DNA from: CAYXEN01 sp964464035
GTDB lineage: Bacteria > Krumholzibacteriota > Krumholzibacteriia > WVZY01
Direction of reading: 5' to 3'
NCBI GenBank assembly: GCA_964464035.1
Contig: CAYXEN010000033.1
Location: 1 to 27,241 of the forward strand
Length of the DNA: 27,241 bases
Shown: in pieces, positions 14,004 through 22,269 of the stretch
Numbering within the stretch: position 1 is the first letter of the stretch
Layout of the letters: every line of letters begins with the position of its first letter
Notes under the pieces: model-generated
Told to the model about the DNA's origin: nothing
Seen by the model: the letters and a program-made list of their open reading frames with translations, nothing else
Databases searched by the model: none
Position numbers and translations under genes: made by a program

Positions 14004-15734
14004 ATGAGCTTCGAAGTCCTTGCCCGCAAATGGCGCCCGCAGACTTTCGATGAAGTCGTCGGCCAGGAGCACATAACCTATACACTCAAGAAGTCCGTCC
14101 AATCGGGAAGGATCGTGCACGCCTACCTCTTCTCGGGACCCCGGGGATGCGGAAAGACCAGCACCGCCCGAATCATGGCCAAGGTCATCAACTGCACGGA
14201 TCTCAAGGACGGCAATCCGTGCAATGCATGCCCGTCGTGTCTCGGCGTGATCGAGGGCAAGAACCTCGACGTGATGGAGATCGACGGAGCCACCCATACC
14301 GGCGTGGCCGAAGTGAGGGACCTTCAGGAGAGCATCGGGTACACCCCCAGCCAGTATCGCAACAAGGTGTACATAATAGACGAAGTCCACATGCTCTCCA
14401 CGAACGCCTTCAACGCCCTGCTCAAGACTCTGGAGGAACCGCCCAGGCACGTCTATTTCATATTCGCGACGACCGCGCCTCACAAGATCCCTGAGACCAT
14501 AAAGTCGCGCTGCCAGCGGCACAATTTCAAGCGATTGGAGATAAAAGAGATAGCCAGGCAGCTGCAGAAGATATGCGAGGCGGAGGGAGTAAAGTACGAA
14601 GAGGAAGCGCTCCGCCTGCTCGCGCGCAAGGCCGAGGGGAGCATGCGCGACGGGGAAAGCCTCCTCGATCAATGCATCACTGCCTCCTCGGGCGACGTGG
14701 GGACGGCGGCGGTTCGCAGCATCCTGGGGTTTCTCGACCAGGAGCTGGTTTTCTCCTTTCTCGAACTCCTCGCCGGGCGGGACCCGACGGAGGTCTTGAG
14801 GAAACTCGACGCGGTGGTCGACGAAGGAGTGGACCTGCAGGAACTCTCGTACGCTCTTCTCGAAGGGTTCCGGGACCTCATGATCCTGGCCGCGCCGGGG
14901 GATCTCGAATCCATACTTCTTCGTTCACAGGACGAGGTGGAGAGGTTGAGAGGGCTGCTCGAGCATTTCGAGCTTCCCGATCTCGTGACCATCGTGGAAC
15001 GTCTCTGTACTCTGGGGCCGCGCTTGAAGTCGGCCTCGGATCCCAGGATTCTCCTCGAAGCCACGCTCGTGGACCTCGCTCTTCTCGACCGGCAGACGGA
15101 CATACGGACTTTGATAAAAAAGATCGAGGACATGGGAGGAGGGGCTCCCTCGGGAAGGGGGGGCGCCCGTCGAATCGGAAGGGCGGGCGGCGGGGAGGAA
15201 GCTGCGGGAGCGGGCAGCGCCAAAGTGGCCAGAGACATGGGAACCGCTTTTTTCTATCATCCGGGAGGCGGGACCCGGCCCGCCGAAGCATCGAGCCGTC
15301 CGGTCGATCCGTATCCGACGTCGGGCGGAGGCGCCGGAAAGGAAGAAGCTCCGGCGACGGAGCAGGATGGATTCAGGGCGGAATGGGACAGGTTCATAAC
15401 GGCCGTGCGGCAGAAGAAGGTGGCTCTCGGAGTGTGTCTCATCTCCGGCAAGCTCGTCCGGTTCGATGACGGGAAGGTCTATCTCCGCTACGACAAGAGA
15501 TCCAATCCGCAAAGAGAAGAAGTGGAGAATGCCGCGAACATGAAGTTTCTGGGAAACATGATGGAGAAACATCTGGGCCGCCGGCTGGAGATAATCTGTC
15601 TCGGCGAGGATGAGGAGATACCTCCGGCGAAGGACGAAGAAAAGAGTGGCCCGCGCGCCGGGAAGAAGATCGAGGACCTCCCCTTGACTCGAAAGATTCT
15701 GCGTGATTTCGACGGCGAGATTATACACTACTGA
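14004..15734 (+). CDS. dnaX: DNA polymerase III gamma/tau subunit
   Basis: Predicted 576-residue clamp-loader ATPase. MSFEVLARKWRPQTFDEVVG is the classic N-terminus; Walker A GPRGCGKT is at 45-52; zinc cysteines are 64, 73, 76 and 79; DEVH (126-129) is the Walker B box; and SRC at 168-170 is the sensor/arginine-finger motif. Domains I-III end near residue 370, and a Gly/Pro-rich linker leads to a tau-like C-terminal region. ATG 14004 has GGAG six bases upstream; the in-frame start at 13890 would lie inside the SRP RNA and is rejected. At the domain III/linker boundary a canonical A_AAA_AAG slippery heptamer occurs (15116-15122). ybaB and recR follow, the usual neighbours. Confidence 0.96.
   Translation: MSFEVLARKWRPQTFDEVVGQEHITYTLKKSVQSGRIVHAYLFSGPRGCGKTSTARIMAKVINCTDLKDGNPCNACPSCLGVIEGKNLDVMEIDGATHTGVAEVRDLQESIGYTPSQYRNKVYIIDEVHMLSTNAFNALLKTLEEPPRHVYFIFATTAPHKIPETIKSRCQRHNFKRLEIKEIARQLQKICEAEGVKYEEEALRLLARKAEGSMRDGESLLDQCITASSGDVGTAAVRSILGFLDQELVFSFLELLAGRDPTEVLRKLDAVVDEGVDLQELSYALLEGFRDLMILAAPGDLESILLRSQDEVERLRGLLEHFELPDLVTIVERLCTLGPRLKSASDPRILLEATLVDLALLDRQTDIRTLIKKIEDMGGGAPSGRGGARRIGRAGGGEEAAGAGSAKVARDMGTAFFYHPGGGTRPAEASSRPVDPYPTSGGGAGKEEAPATEQDGFRAEWDRFITAVRQKKVALGVCLISGKLVRFDDGKVYLRYDKRSNPQREEVENAANMKFLGNMMEKHLGRRLEIICLGEDEEIPPAKDEEKSGPRAGKKIEDLPLTRKILRDFDGEIIHY
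15116..15151 (+). promoter_or_regulatory. Candidate frameshift/slippage site in dnaX
   Basis: A_AAA_AAG at 15116-15122 lies in the correct zero-frame register (ATA AAA AAG, codons 371-373), as in the E. coli dnaX -1 frameshift. About 16 bases later GAGGG (15139-15143) and CCCTC (15147-15151) can form a short stem. Unlike E. coli, the -1 frame does not stop at once; it stays open to about 15469. Confidence 0.45.
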
Positions 15735-15754
15735 AGCGGCAAGGAGGAAACTCG

Positions 15755-16066
15755 ATGCAGAACTTCGGAAAGATGATGAAACAAGCTCAGGAACTCCAGG
15801 CCAAGATGACGAAACTGCAGGAGGAACTGGCCAAGCAGGAACTGGAAGTCTCGAGCGGCGGCGGGATGGTCACTGTCAGGATCAACGGGCAGCAGGAGGT
15901 TCTGGGAATAAAGATAGATCCCGAGGTGTTCGCCGAAGGCGATCGGGAGATGCTGGAAGACCTCATCACGGCGGCCCTCAACGAGGCGAGGCGGAAGTCT
16001 CTCGAACTGGCCAAGGAGCAGATGAAGTCCCTCACCGGGGGAATCTCCATCCCGGGACTCTTCTAG
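15755..16066 (+). CDS. ybaB: YbaB/EbfC-family nucleoid-associated protein
   Basis: Predicted 103-residue DNA-binding protein of the YbaB/EbfC family, a small dimer that binds the nucleoid. The N-terminal helix MQNFGKMMKQAQELQAKM, the central GGGMVTVRINGQQEVLGIKI strands and the C-terminal helix are all typical, as is the length. AAGGAGG sits 7 bases before the ATG. It lies 20 bases after dnaX and about 107 bases before recR, the conserved dnaX-ybaB-recR order, which links it to replication and repair. Confidence 0.94.
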   Translation: MQNFGKMMKQAQELQAKMTKLQEELAKQELEVSSGGGMVTVRINGQQEVLGIKIDPEVFAEGDREMLEDLITAALNEARRKSLELAKEQMKSLTGGISIPGLF

Positions 16067-16173
16067 CCGCACATGCAGGCATCTTCTGCCTATCTCTTTG
16101 CCATATAACGAATTGACTAGACAGTGCCCCGCCCGGCCAAGCAAGGATCCCAGCATCGGGAAAGGAGTATCGG

Positions 16174-16773
16174 ATGGAGTTCGGTTCCGAAACCCTGGCG
16201 GATCTCGTTAGAATGTTCGCCAGGATGCCAGGCATAGGCGCCAAGACGGCGCGCAGGCTGGTTCTCCACCTGCTGCGCAGCCCTCAGGAGGAGGTGGAAC
16301 GCTTCGGCGATCTCGTCGCCAAGCTCAAGGCCCGCGTCCACTTCTGTTCGGAGTGCGGCAGTATCACAGAGGAAGAGAAATGTGCAATTTGCATGTCGCC
16401 ATCTCGCAATCGCGACATCATTTGCGTAGTGGAGGAGCCGCAGGACGTGTTCATGATCGAGAAAGGCGGAAGCTACCGGGGGCTGTATCACGTGCTGCAC
16501 GGAGTCCTTTCTCCCATGGACGGCATGGGCCCGGACGAGATCAACTTGAAGGGCCTGGAACGCAGAGTTCGGGTGGGCGGCGTAAAAGAAGTGATCATAG
16601 CCACTAACCCGACCGTTGAGGGGGATACCACCGCTCTGTACATAGCAAAAATGCTCGAACCGCTCGGCTGTACTGTCACGAGACTTGCTAGGGGGTTACC
16701 GATGGGTGTTTCCATCGAATTCGCCGATGACATGACACTGGCAAGGGCTCTCGAAAAAAGAGAAAAGATCTAG
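16174..16773 (+). CDS. recR: Recombination mediator RecR
   Basis: Predicted 199-residue RecR, which works with RecF/RecO to load RecA at gapped DNA. Helix-hairpin-helix near residues 10-30 (RMPGIGAKTARRLVLHLL), zinc cysteines 58, 61, 70 and 73, a Toprim domain from about 81 (DIICVVEEPQDVFMIE) and the C-terminal ATNPTVEGDTTALYIAKML and RLARGLPMGVSIEF segments match the family throughout. AAAGGAG precedes the ATG by 7 bases. Codons in the second half are a little more AT-rich than the neighbours, but the protein is intact. Confidence 0.96.
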   Translation: MEFGSETLADLVRMFARMPGIGAKTARRLVLHLLRSPQEEVERFGDLVAKLKARVHFCSECGSITEEEKCAICMSPSRNRDIICVVEEPQDVFMIEKGGSYRGLYHVLHGVLSPMDGMGPDEINLKGLERRVRVGGVKEVIIATNPTVEGDTTALYIAKMLEPLGCTVTRLARGLPMGVSIEFADDMTLARALEKREKI

Positions 16774-16809
16774 AAATCAATCGACTTACGAGCACGAGCC
16801 GAGCAAGCG

Positions 16810-17307
16810 ATGATACAGACCGACTGGAAGATATACGAGGAAGACTACTGGGCCATAAACAGCGTCCTCAAAGAACTGCTAAAGAACTCCAATTCCGAGA
16901 GTGTTCTTCTCATAGACAAGACCGGGCAGCTCATCGCCAGTGTCGGACTCGAGCCGCAGTTCGACCTCATGAGCTTCGCGTCCCTGTGCGCGGCCGATTT
17001 CGAAGCCAACAGCCAGCTGGCGCAGCTCATCGGCGAGAAGGATTTCTCCACCCTGTATCACCAGGGTTCCGACGAGAGCATGTACCTGGCGAAGGTCGAG
17101 TCGAGGATAATCCTCGTCGTCCTCTTCAACAAGCGCACCACCCTGGGGCTTGTGAGACTCCGTGTGAAGAAGGCGGTGGAGGGACTGTCCACGATTCTCA
17201 AGGGGCTCATTGACAAACTCCAGTACGAAAACGAGGAGATGAAGGAATTCGACAGCGAATTCACCGAGGAGTTGAACAAGGAGATCGATTCGCTGTTCAA
17301 GGATTGA
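16810..17307 (+). CDS. mglB: Roadblock/LC7-domain protein, MglB-like
   Basis: Predicted 165-residue MglB-type GTPase-activating partner of MglA. In Myxococcus the pair sets cell polarity for motility. The roadblock/LC7 core is visible: VLLIDKTGQLIASVG (about 33-47), LCAADFEANSQLAQLIG, a strand pattern SMYLAKVESRIILVVLF, then a C-terminal helix rich in Glu/Lys. Length is close to M. xanthus MglB. Its stop overlaps the region just before mglA, so the two are translationally coupled. It lies 36 bases after recR on the same strand and shows no promoter of its own. Confidence 0.9.
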   Translation: MIQTDWKIYEEDYWAINSVLKELLKNSNSESVLLIDKTGQLIASVGLEPQFDLMSFASLCAADFEANSQLAQLIGEKDFSTLYHQGSDESMYLAKVESRIILVVLFNKRTTLGLVRLRVKKAVEGLSTILKGLIDKLQYENEEMKEFDSEFTEELNKEIDSLFKD

Positions 17308-17321
17308 AGAAGGATGTACTG

Positions 17322-17906
17322 ATGTCGCTGATCAACTATTCGTCCCGGGAAATAAACTGCAAGATCGTCTACTACGGACCCGGCCTCTGCGGGAAGACGA
17401 CGAACATCCAGTACGTCTACGACAAGGTCGCCCCGGAGACCAAGGGAAAGCTCATCACTCTGGCGACCGAGATGGATCGGACGCTCTTCTTCGATTTTCT
17501 CCCGCTGGAGCTGGGCACCGTCAAGGGCTTCAAGACCCGTTTCCATCTCTACACTGTTCCCGGCCAGGTCTATTACGACGCAAGCCGGAAACTGATACTC
17601 CGGGGAGTGGACGGCATCGTCTACGTGGCCGATTCGCAGACTTCACGCTATGATGCGAACATCGAAAGCATCTACAACCTTCACGAGAACCTCGAAGCAT
17701 ACAAACTCAATCTCGAGGACATCCCCTTCGTGCTCCAGTACAACAAGCGCGACATGCCGGACATAATAAGCGTCGAAGACCTGGAGCAGGAGCTCAACCC
17801 GGAAGGCTATCCCAGTTTCACGGCGATCGCCATCAAGGGGGTCGGGGTGTTCGACACCTTGAAGTGCGTCGCCAAGCTCGTGCTCAAGAAACTCTCGGAA
17901 ACTTGA
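17322..17906 (+). CDS. mglA: Ras-like small GTPase MglA
   Basis: Predicted 194-residue bacterial Ras-like GTPase. MSLINYSSREINCKIVYYGP is nearly the same as Myxococcus MglA. P-loop GPGLCGKTT is at about 19-27; TVPGQVYYDASRKLIL replaces the usual DxxG switch 2, as in other MglA proteins; NKRD supplies guanine specificity. ATG 17322 is preferred over an in-frame TTG at 17304 because it matches known MglA starts and AAGGA lies about 8 bases upstream. It probably works with the MglB encoded just before it in polarity, gliding or pilus control. No motility genes lie in the window, so the actual output is unknown. Confidence 0.94.
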   Translation: MSLINYSSREINCKIVYYGPGLCGKTTNIQYVYDKVAPETKGKLITLATEMDRTLFFDFLPLELGTVKGFKTRFHLYTVPGQVYYDASRKLILRGVDGIVYVADSQTSRYDANIESIYNLHENLEAYKLNLEDIPFVLQYNKRDMPDIISVEDLEQELNPEGYPSFTAIAIKGVGVFDTLKCVAKLVLKKLSET

Positions 17907-17927
17907 TCCCCCCGCTCTCCAGATGCC

Positions 17928-17956
17928 TTGATATGGCCTGGACCTTGTAGTATCAT
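17928..17956 (+). promoter_or_regulatory. Sigma70-like promoter for the pgpA-cinA-thpR unit
   Basis: TTGATA (17928-17933), a 17-base spacer, and TATCAT (17951-17956); both hexamers match five of six. Transcription should begin near 17963, about 57 bases before the pgpA start. Confidence 0.7.
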
Positions 17957-18019
17957 CTCGCAGAGAATTTGATACCAAAGCAATCTTCAGCTGGTGCAAC
18001 CATGTGAAAGGCGGAGCGA

Positions 18020-18487
18020 TTGAGACACTTCGTGACCCTGATCGGCAGCTTCGGTTTTTCCGGTTTCTTCCCGGTCGCGCCTGCGACCTTCGCGAGCTTG
18101 GTGTTCCTCCTGATCTTTCTGTTCCTGCCGGGTGGAAAGGCGCTCGCCGGAGGGTACGTCCTCATGGCGACGCTCGTCGTATCCGTACCCGTTTCGACGT
18201 ACATGGAGAAACTCTACGGGCATGATGCCGGTTGCATAGTGATAGACGAGATCGTGGGAATGCAGGTCATTCTCGCCGGTGCGGTGACGGGTGTGGGCGG
18301 GGCCGTGGCGGCCTTCTTCCTTTTCCGTTTGTTCGACGTCGTCAAGCCTTTTCCCGCCGGCGCCTCCCAGAAGCTGCCGGGGGGACTGGGCGTCGTGGCG
18401 GACGACGTCTTCGCCGCGATCTACACCCGCCTCGCCTTGGTCCTGATCACCCTCGCCCTGCCTTCGGTGGGAAGCTTCGGTCTTTGA
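18020..18487 (+). CDS. pgpA: Phosphatidylglycerophosphatase A
   Basis: Predicted 155-residue inner-membrane enzyme that removes phosphate from phosphatidylglycerol phosphate. Family motifs: SFGFSGFFPVAPATFASL near residues 10-27, GCIVIDEIVGMQV near 71-83 with the catalytic acidic residues, FRLFDVVKPFPA near 102-113, and GGLGVVADDVFAAIY near 121-135. Several hydrophobic membrane segments are present. The start is TTG at 18020 with GGAG close upstream. cinA follows after 12 bases, an association seen in many bacteria. Confidence 0.93.
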   Translation: MRHFVTLIGSFGFSGFFPVAPATFASLVFLLIFLFLPGGKALAGGYVLMATLVVSVPVSTYMEKLYGHDAGCIVIDEIVGMQVILAGAVTGVGGAVAAFFLFRLFDVVKPFPAGASQKLPGGLGVVADDVFAAIYTRLALVLITLALPSVGSFGL

Positions 18488-18499
18488 GACTCGTCGGCC

Positions 18500-19786
18500 A
18501 TGGATTCATTCAAGAAAGCAGAGATAATCCTCGTCGGGGACGAGTTGCTCAAGGGGGAGCGGAACGATACCCATCTACCCTACCTGGGCGCGCGTCTCGC
18601 CCGGATCGGCGTCGTGGTGAGCCGCTGCATCGTGGCCCGTGACGCGGTGGATGAGATCGCCACGCTCGTCAAGGAAGGCACCGTTCGGGCGGACGTATTG
18701 ATAGTTTGCGGCGGCCTGGGTCCGACCGGAGACGACGTGACCCGCGAGGGAGTCGCCCGCGGCCTGGGACTCCCGCTGGAGATGGATCGAGGCGCGGCGG
18801 CGGAGATCGAGGAGTTCTTCCGCGAGAGGGGCTACGAGCCCAGGGAGTCGGACCTGGGCCAAGCGCTCTTCCCCCGCGGAGCAGAGAAGATTCCGAACGC
18901 GCACGGAACGGCCCCGGGTTTCCATGTCGACCGGGGAGAAGTCCATGTGTTCGTCCTGCCCGGCCCCCCGCACGAGATGCGTCCCATGGTCGAGGACTTC
19001 GTGCTGCCCAAGCTGAAAAGCGCCTTCACGGCCAAGGAAGTTTTCACGGCGTCCTTCAGGACGACGGGAATCGCCGAAACGGTTCTCGCGGCGAAGATCG
19101 CACCGATCCTCTCGAAGCACCCGTATTTCCGCTTCTCCTCGCTGCCTTCCCTGGGTGGAGTGGACATCGTGGCCACCGAGAATCCATCCGGGAGCGCCGG
19201 AGTCGACCTGGCGGCGCGCGCCGAGGACCTCGCCTCGGAGTTGAAGCGGGTGATCGGAAGCAAGTTCTACGGACGGGAGGGAAGCACGCTCGAGGGAGTC
19301 GTCGGGGCGAAGCTCGCCTCCCTCGGCGCGACGCTCTCCATCGCCGAATCCCTCACCGGCGGATGGCTCGGCAAGCGCATCACCGACGTTCCGGGGAGCA
19401 GTGCGTATTTTCTCGCCGACGTGGTCGCCTACAGCAACGAGGCCAAGGTGAAATTCCTCGGAGTCAAGCAAAGCTCGCTCGCGAAGCACGGCGCGGTGAG
19501 CGAGCAGGTGTTGACGGAGATGGCCGAGGGAGTCCGGCTCAAGACCGGCTCCACCCACGGCCTGGCCACGACCGGTATCGCCGGCCCTTCCGGCGGAAGC
19601 GAGGAGAAGCCGGTGGGCCTGTGCTACTACGGCGTATCGCGGGACGGGGGAGTGGAAGTGAGGAGAAAGGTCTTTCAAGGAGACAGGAACGAGGTCAGGG
19701 AAAGGGTGATCCATGCATCCCTGCTCCTGCTCCTGGAGCTTCTCGAAGCGGATGCGGGCCGAGAGGGGGGCTCGAGCGAAGGATGA
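18500..19786 (+). CDS. cinA: CinA (competence/damage-inducible, nicotinamide-nucleotide amidohydrolase)
   Basis: Predicted 428-residue two-domain protein. The N-terminal molybdopterin-binding-like domain (KAEIILVGDELLKGERNDTH, CGGLGPTGDDVTREG, FVLPGPPHEMRPM) resembles ADP-ribose pyrophosphatase/COG1058 proteins. The C-terminal PncC-type domain starts near residue 270 (TLSIAESLTGGWLGKRITDVPGSS, then ATTGIAGPSGGSEEKPVGL) and is an NMN deamidase in characterised members, which recycles NAD by-products. Full length for the family. The stop overlaps the thpR start (ATGA at 19783-19786). Placement before recA is a familiar bacterial arrangement. Confidence 0.95.
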   Translation: MDSFKKAEIILVGDELLKGERNDTHLPYLGARLARIGVVVSRCIVARDAVDEIATLVKEGTVRADVLIVCGGLGPTGDDVTREGVARGLGLPLEMDRGAAAEIEEFFRERGYEPRESDLGQALFPRGAEKIPNAHGTAPGFHVDRGEVHVFVLPGPPHEMRPMVEDFVLPKLKSAFTAKEVFTASFRTTGIAETVLAAKIAPILSKHPYFRFSSLPSLGGVDIVATENPSGSAGVDLAARAEDLASELKRVIGSKFYGREGSTLEGVVGAKLASLGATLSIAESLTGGWLGKRITDVPGSSAYFLADVVAYSNEAKVKFLGVKQSSLAKHGAVSEQVLTEMAEGVRLKTGSTHGLATTGIAGPSGGSEEKPVGLCYYGVSRDGGVEVRRKVFQGDRNEVRERVIHASLLLLLELLEADAGREGGSSEG

Positions 19787-20352
19787 GGCTTTTCATCGCG
19801 ATAAATCTCACGGAGGAAGTGAGGAGAATAATGGCCCGCGCGATAGGGGAGATACCCATCCCGGATCCCCCCTGGAGATGGGTGGCGGAGGAGAATTTCC
19901 ATCTCACTCTCAAGTTCATAGGCGAGTCGGACCCCAAGCGAGTGGAGGGGATCGCGGCGGCCGTCGAGAAGGTCTGCCGCAGGGAAGAGCGGTTTGTTCT
20001 CACGTTCGGGAGTTTCGGCGCCTTTCCCGGCTTCGGGAGACCCAGGGTTTTGTTCTACCGGGCGGAGAAGGGAGCGGAGCAAGCGAGCCGGCTCGCGCGC
20101 GGGATCGATGAGATCCTGGCCGCGGACCTGGGGATCGAGAGGGAGAGGAAGAAGTTCAAGGCGCACGTGACGGTGGCGAGGGTCAAGCGGCCCCTGGAAA
20201 AGGCTCTCACGGAAAGGCTCGCGACGGTCCCACCCCTCGAAGGAGCCTCGCAGGTCGTCCGCTCCGTAGCTCTCGTCTGCAGTGAGCTCACCCGCGCGGG
20301 GGCGCATTATACTCCACTTAAAGAGATTGCACTGGCCCGCACCACGTGCTAA
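19783..20352 (+). CDS. thpR: RNA 2',3'-cyclic phosphodiesterase (2H family)
   Basis: Predicted 189-residue 2H phosphoesterase that opens 2',3'-cyclic phosphates on RNA ends. Both signature motifs are present: HLTLKFIG at residues 40-47 and HVTVARV at 128-134. MRLFIAINLTEEV is the usual start, and the length is standard. ATG 19783 overlaps the cinA stop by four bases; the long open frame running upstream is only a shadow of cinA. Its 3' end overlaps a candidate recA promoter. The cinA-thpR-recA order recurs in other bacteria. Confidence 0.94.
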   Translation: MRLFIAINLTEEVRRIMARAIGEIPIPDPPWRWVAEENFHLTLKFIGESDPKRVEGIAAAVEKVCRREERFVLTFGSFGAFPGFGRPRVLFYRAEKGAEQASRLARGIDEILAADLGIERERKKFKAHVTVARVKRPLEKALTERLATVPPLEGASQVVRSVALVCSELTRAGAHYTPLKEIALARTTC

Positions 20353-20355
20353 TAT
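20327..20355 (+). promoter_or_regulatory. Candidate recA promoter
   Basis: TTGCAC (20327-20332), a 17-base spacer, and TAATAT (20350-20355) overlap the end of thpR. The match is modest (three and four of six). The predicted start near 20362 is next to a perfect short inverted repeat, TGTT-G-AACA (20365-20373), which could be a control site. The remaining leader to 20465 shows no standard LexA box. Confidence 0.4.
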
Positions 20356-20465
20356 TTCGACGTTTGTTGAACATGCCTTCTCCCCTGTAAGGCCGGGCAG
20401 GGGTGACGGGAAAGAAGGGTGGATGAGAGGACCGGCCTGAGAACCCACAACGAAAGGGGAAGGGA

Positions 20466-21593
20466 ATGAAGGAGAAGACGACGGACCAGAACAAGGAAAA
20501 AGCGCTCGATCTGGCCCTGGCTCAAATCGAGAAGCAGTTCGGTCAGGGATCCATAATGCGCCTCGGCGAGAACCACCCTATCGTTCCCGTCGAAGTGATC
20601 CCGACGGGCAGCTTGAGCCTGGACTCCGCCCTGGGTGTCGGCGGTGTCCCGCGGGGGCGCATAATCGAGGTCTACGGCCCCGAGGGATCGGGCAAGACTA
20701 CGCTCACTTCGAGCATAATCGCGAACGCCCAGAAGCTGGGCGGGATGGCCGCTTTCATAGACGCCGAGCATGCATTCGACGTCGCCTACGCGAAGAGGAT
20801 CGGCGTCGACGTGGACAACATTCTCGTCTCCCAGCCCGACACGGGCGAGCAAGCCCTGGAGATCGCTGAGGTGCTGGTCAGGAGCGGGGCCCTCGACATC
20901 GTCGTGATCGATTCCGTGGCCGCCCTGGTTCCCGCCGCGGAGTTGAGCGGAGAGATGGGGGACACGCACGTAGGCCTTCAGGCGCGACTCATGTCGCAAG
21001 CCCTTCGCAAGCTCACCGGTATCGTCTCCAAGACCAAGACCTGCCTCGTCTTCACAAACCAGATAAGGATGAAGATCGGCGTTCTCTTCGGCAACCCGGA
21101 GACGACATCGGGAGGCAACGCACTCAAGTTCTATGCTTCCATCCGGCTCGACATCCGCAGGATAGGCGCGATCAAGGAGGGCGACGCCGTATCAGGCAAC
21201 CGCACGAAAGTGAAAGTCGTGAAGAACAAGGTGGCGCCGCCTTTCAGGACGGCGGAGTTCGATATACTCTACGGCGAAGGTATTAGCTTCGAGGGTGACG
21301 TCATCGACCTCGGCGTCAAGCTCGATATAGTCCGCAAGAGCGGCACTTGGTACTCCTACGGGAGCGAACGACTCGGCCAGGGCAAGGAGAGCTCCCGCAT
21401 GTTTCTCAAGAACAATCCGGCGCTCAGAGACGAGATCGCCGACAAGATACGTGAGAAACTGGCCATGCAGCCGGCCGCCAAGACCGAGCCCTCAGCGGGC
21501 AAGGAAAAAACGACTCAACGTCCCAAGCCGCCCGCCGGAGGATCGGCCGATATCAAAGGCCGCGTCGCCGGAGCCCGGATGGAAAAGAAGTAG
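20466..21593 (+). CDS. recA: Recombinase RecA
   Basis: Predicted 375-residue RecA, the strand-exchange ATPase of homologous recombination and coprotease of the SOS response. Walker A GPEGSGKT is at 71-78; the Walker B region is VIDSVAALVP; then MSQALRKLTG, FTNQIRMKIGVLFGNPETTSGGNALKFYAS (DNA-binding loop 2 region) and DILYGEGIS all match. The C-terminus is longer than in E. coli (352 residues), with a Lys/Pro-rich tail (KTEPSAGKEKTTQRPKP) in place of the usual acidic tail. GGGAAGGGA just upstream of ATG 20466 serves as ribosome site. recX begins directly after the stop codon. Confidence 0.97.
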   Translation: MKEKTTDQNKEKALDLALAQIEKQFGQGSIMRLGENHPIVPVEVIPTGSLSLDSALGVGGVPRGRIIEVYGPEGSGKTTLTSSIIANAQKLGGMAAFIDAEHAFDVAYAKRIGVDVDNILVSQPDTGEQALEIAEVLVRSGALDIVVIDSVAALVPAAELSGEMGDTHVGLQARLMSQALRKLTGIVSKTKTCLVFTNQIRMKIGVLFGNPETTSGGNALKFYASIRLDIRRIGAIKEGDAVSGNRTKVKVVKNKVAPPFRTAEFDILYGEGISFEGDVIDLGVKLDIVRKSGTWYSYGSERLGQGKESSRMFLKNNPALRDEIADKIREKLAMQPAAKTEPSAGKEKTTQRPKPPAGGSADIKGRVAGARMEKK

Positions 21594-22235
21594 ATGGCCG
21601 AAACTGTAGTCGAGTGTAAACCGCGCCCCCGGAACAGGGTTTTGGTCAAATTGTCCGGGGGGCGGTTTTTTACCATACCCGATTCCGAAGCGGGCGACTT
21701 CGCGTCGGGACGGGTTCTTTCCGATGAAGACATCGCCAGGCTGTCCCGGATCGACCAGTACCTGCGGGGCAAGGACAGGGCTCTTCGTGCTCTTGCACTC
21801 CGACCACGATCGAAGAAAGAGATAAGCGATCTGCTGGACAGGCTCGACTTGGAACGGGCCGTCTCCGAGGGGATAATCTCGGAGCTCACTGAAGCCGGTT
21901 TCATAGACGATCGGCGTTTCGCCCGGGATTTCGTGAGAGCCAAGGCGGAGCTCAAGGGATGGGGGCCGCACCGGCTCGACTTCAGGCTGCGCGAGCTCGG
22001 GATCGCCAGGCGCATAATCGAAGAGGTGCTCGCCGAGAGATTCACGAGGGAGACGCAGCAAGAGATGGCATGGGCTCTCGCACGGAAGAAGCTCGGTTCC
22101 TCGCCCCCCGACGAGCGCGCGGTGAAAAGAGTGAGCGACATGCTCAAGAGAAGGGGATTCGACTTCGAGGTGATCAACGGCGTGGTCTTCGAACTGCTGC
22201 GCGAATGCAGATCGCGGGGGGAAGAAGAGGATTGA
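21594..22235 (+). CDS. recX: Regulatory protein RecX
   Basis: Predicted 213-residue RecX, a helical modulator that binds in the groove of the RecA filament. The tandem three-helix repeats are recognisable (ALRALALRPRSKKEISDLL; GFIDDRRFARDFVRAK; KGWGPHRLDFRLRELGI), preceded by a beta-rich N-terminal extension of about 60 residues (GRFFTIPDSEAGDFASGRVL) as found in longer RecX proteins. Its ATG abuts the recA stop with no gap, so translation is coupled. This recA-recX-alaS order is widely conserved. Confidence 0.93.
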   Translation: MAETVVECKPRPRNRVLVKLSGGRFFTIPDSEAGDFASGRVLSDEDIARLSRIDQYLRGKDRALRALALRPRSKKEISDLLDRLDLERAVSEGIISELTEAGFIDDRRFARDFVRAKAELKGWGPHRLDFRLRELGIARRIIEEVLAERFTRETQQEMAWALARKKLGSSPPDERAVKRVSDMLKRRGFDFEVINGVVFELLRECRSRGEEED

Positions 22236-22237
22236 AT

Positions 22238-22266
22238 TTGTCTCGAAGAACCTTTGAAGGTAGAAT
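22238..22266 (+). promoter_or_regulatory. Candidate internal promoter for alaS
   Basis: TTGTCT (22238-22243, four of six), a 17-base spacer, and TAGAAT (22261-22266, five of six). Transcription would begin near 22273, at the run of start codons GTG-ATG-ATG, giving a leaderless message. alaS can also be served by read-through from recA. Confidence 0.45.
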
Positions 22267-22269
22267 CGC

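Noticed and set aside
18706..19782. Upstream in-frame extension of thpR
   Set aside because: It is an off-frame shadow of cinA; the 2H-phosphoesterase homology starts at ATG 19783.
20353..20465. LexA box upstream of recA
   Set aside because: GAAC-N4-CTTC near 20369 has one mismatch to the Gram-positive core and lacks flanking symmetry; too weak to call.
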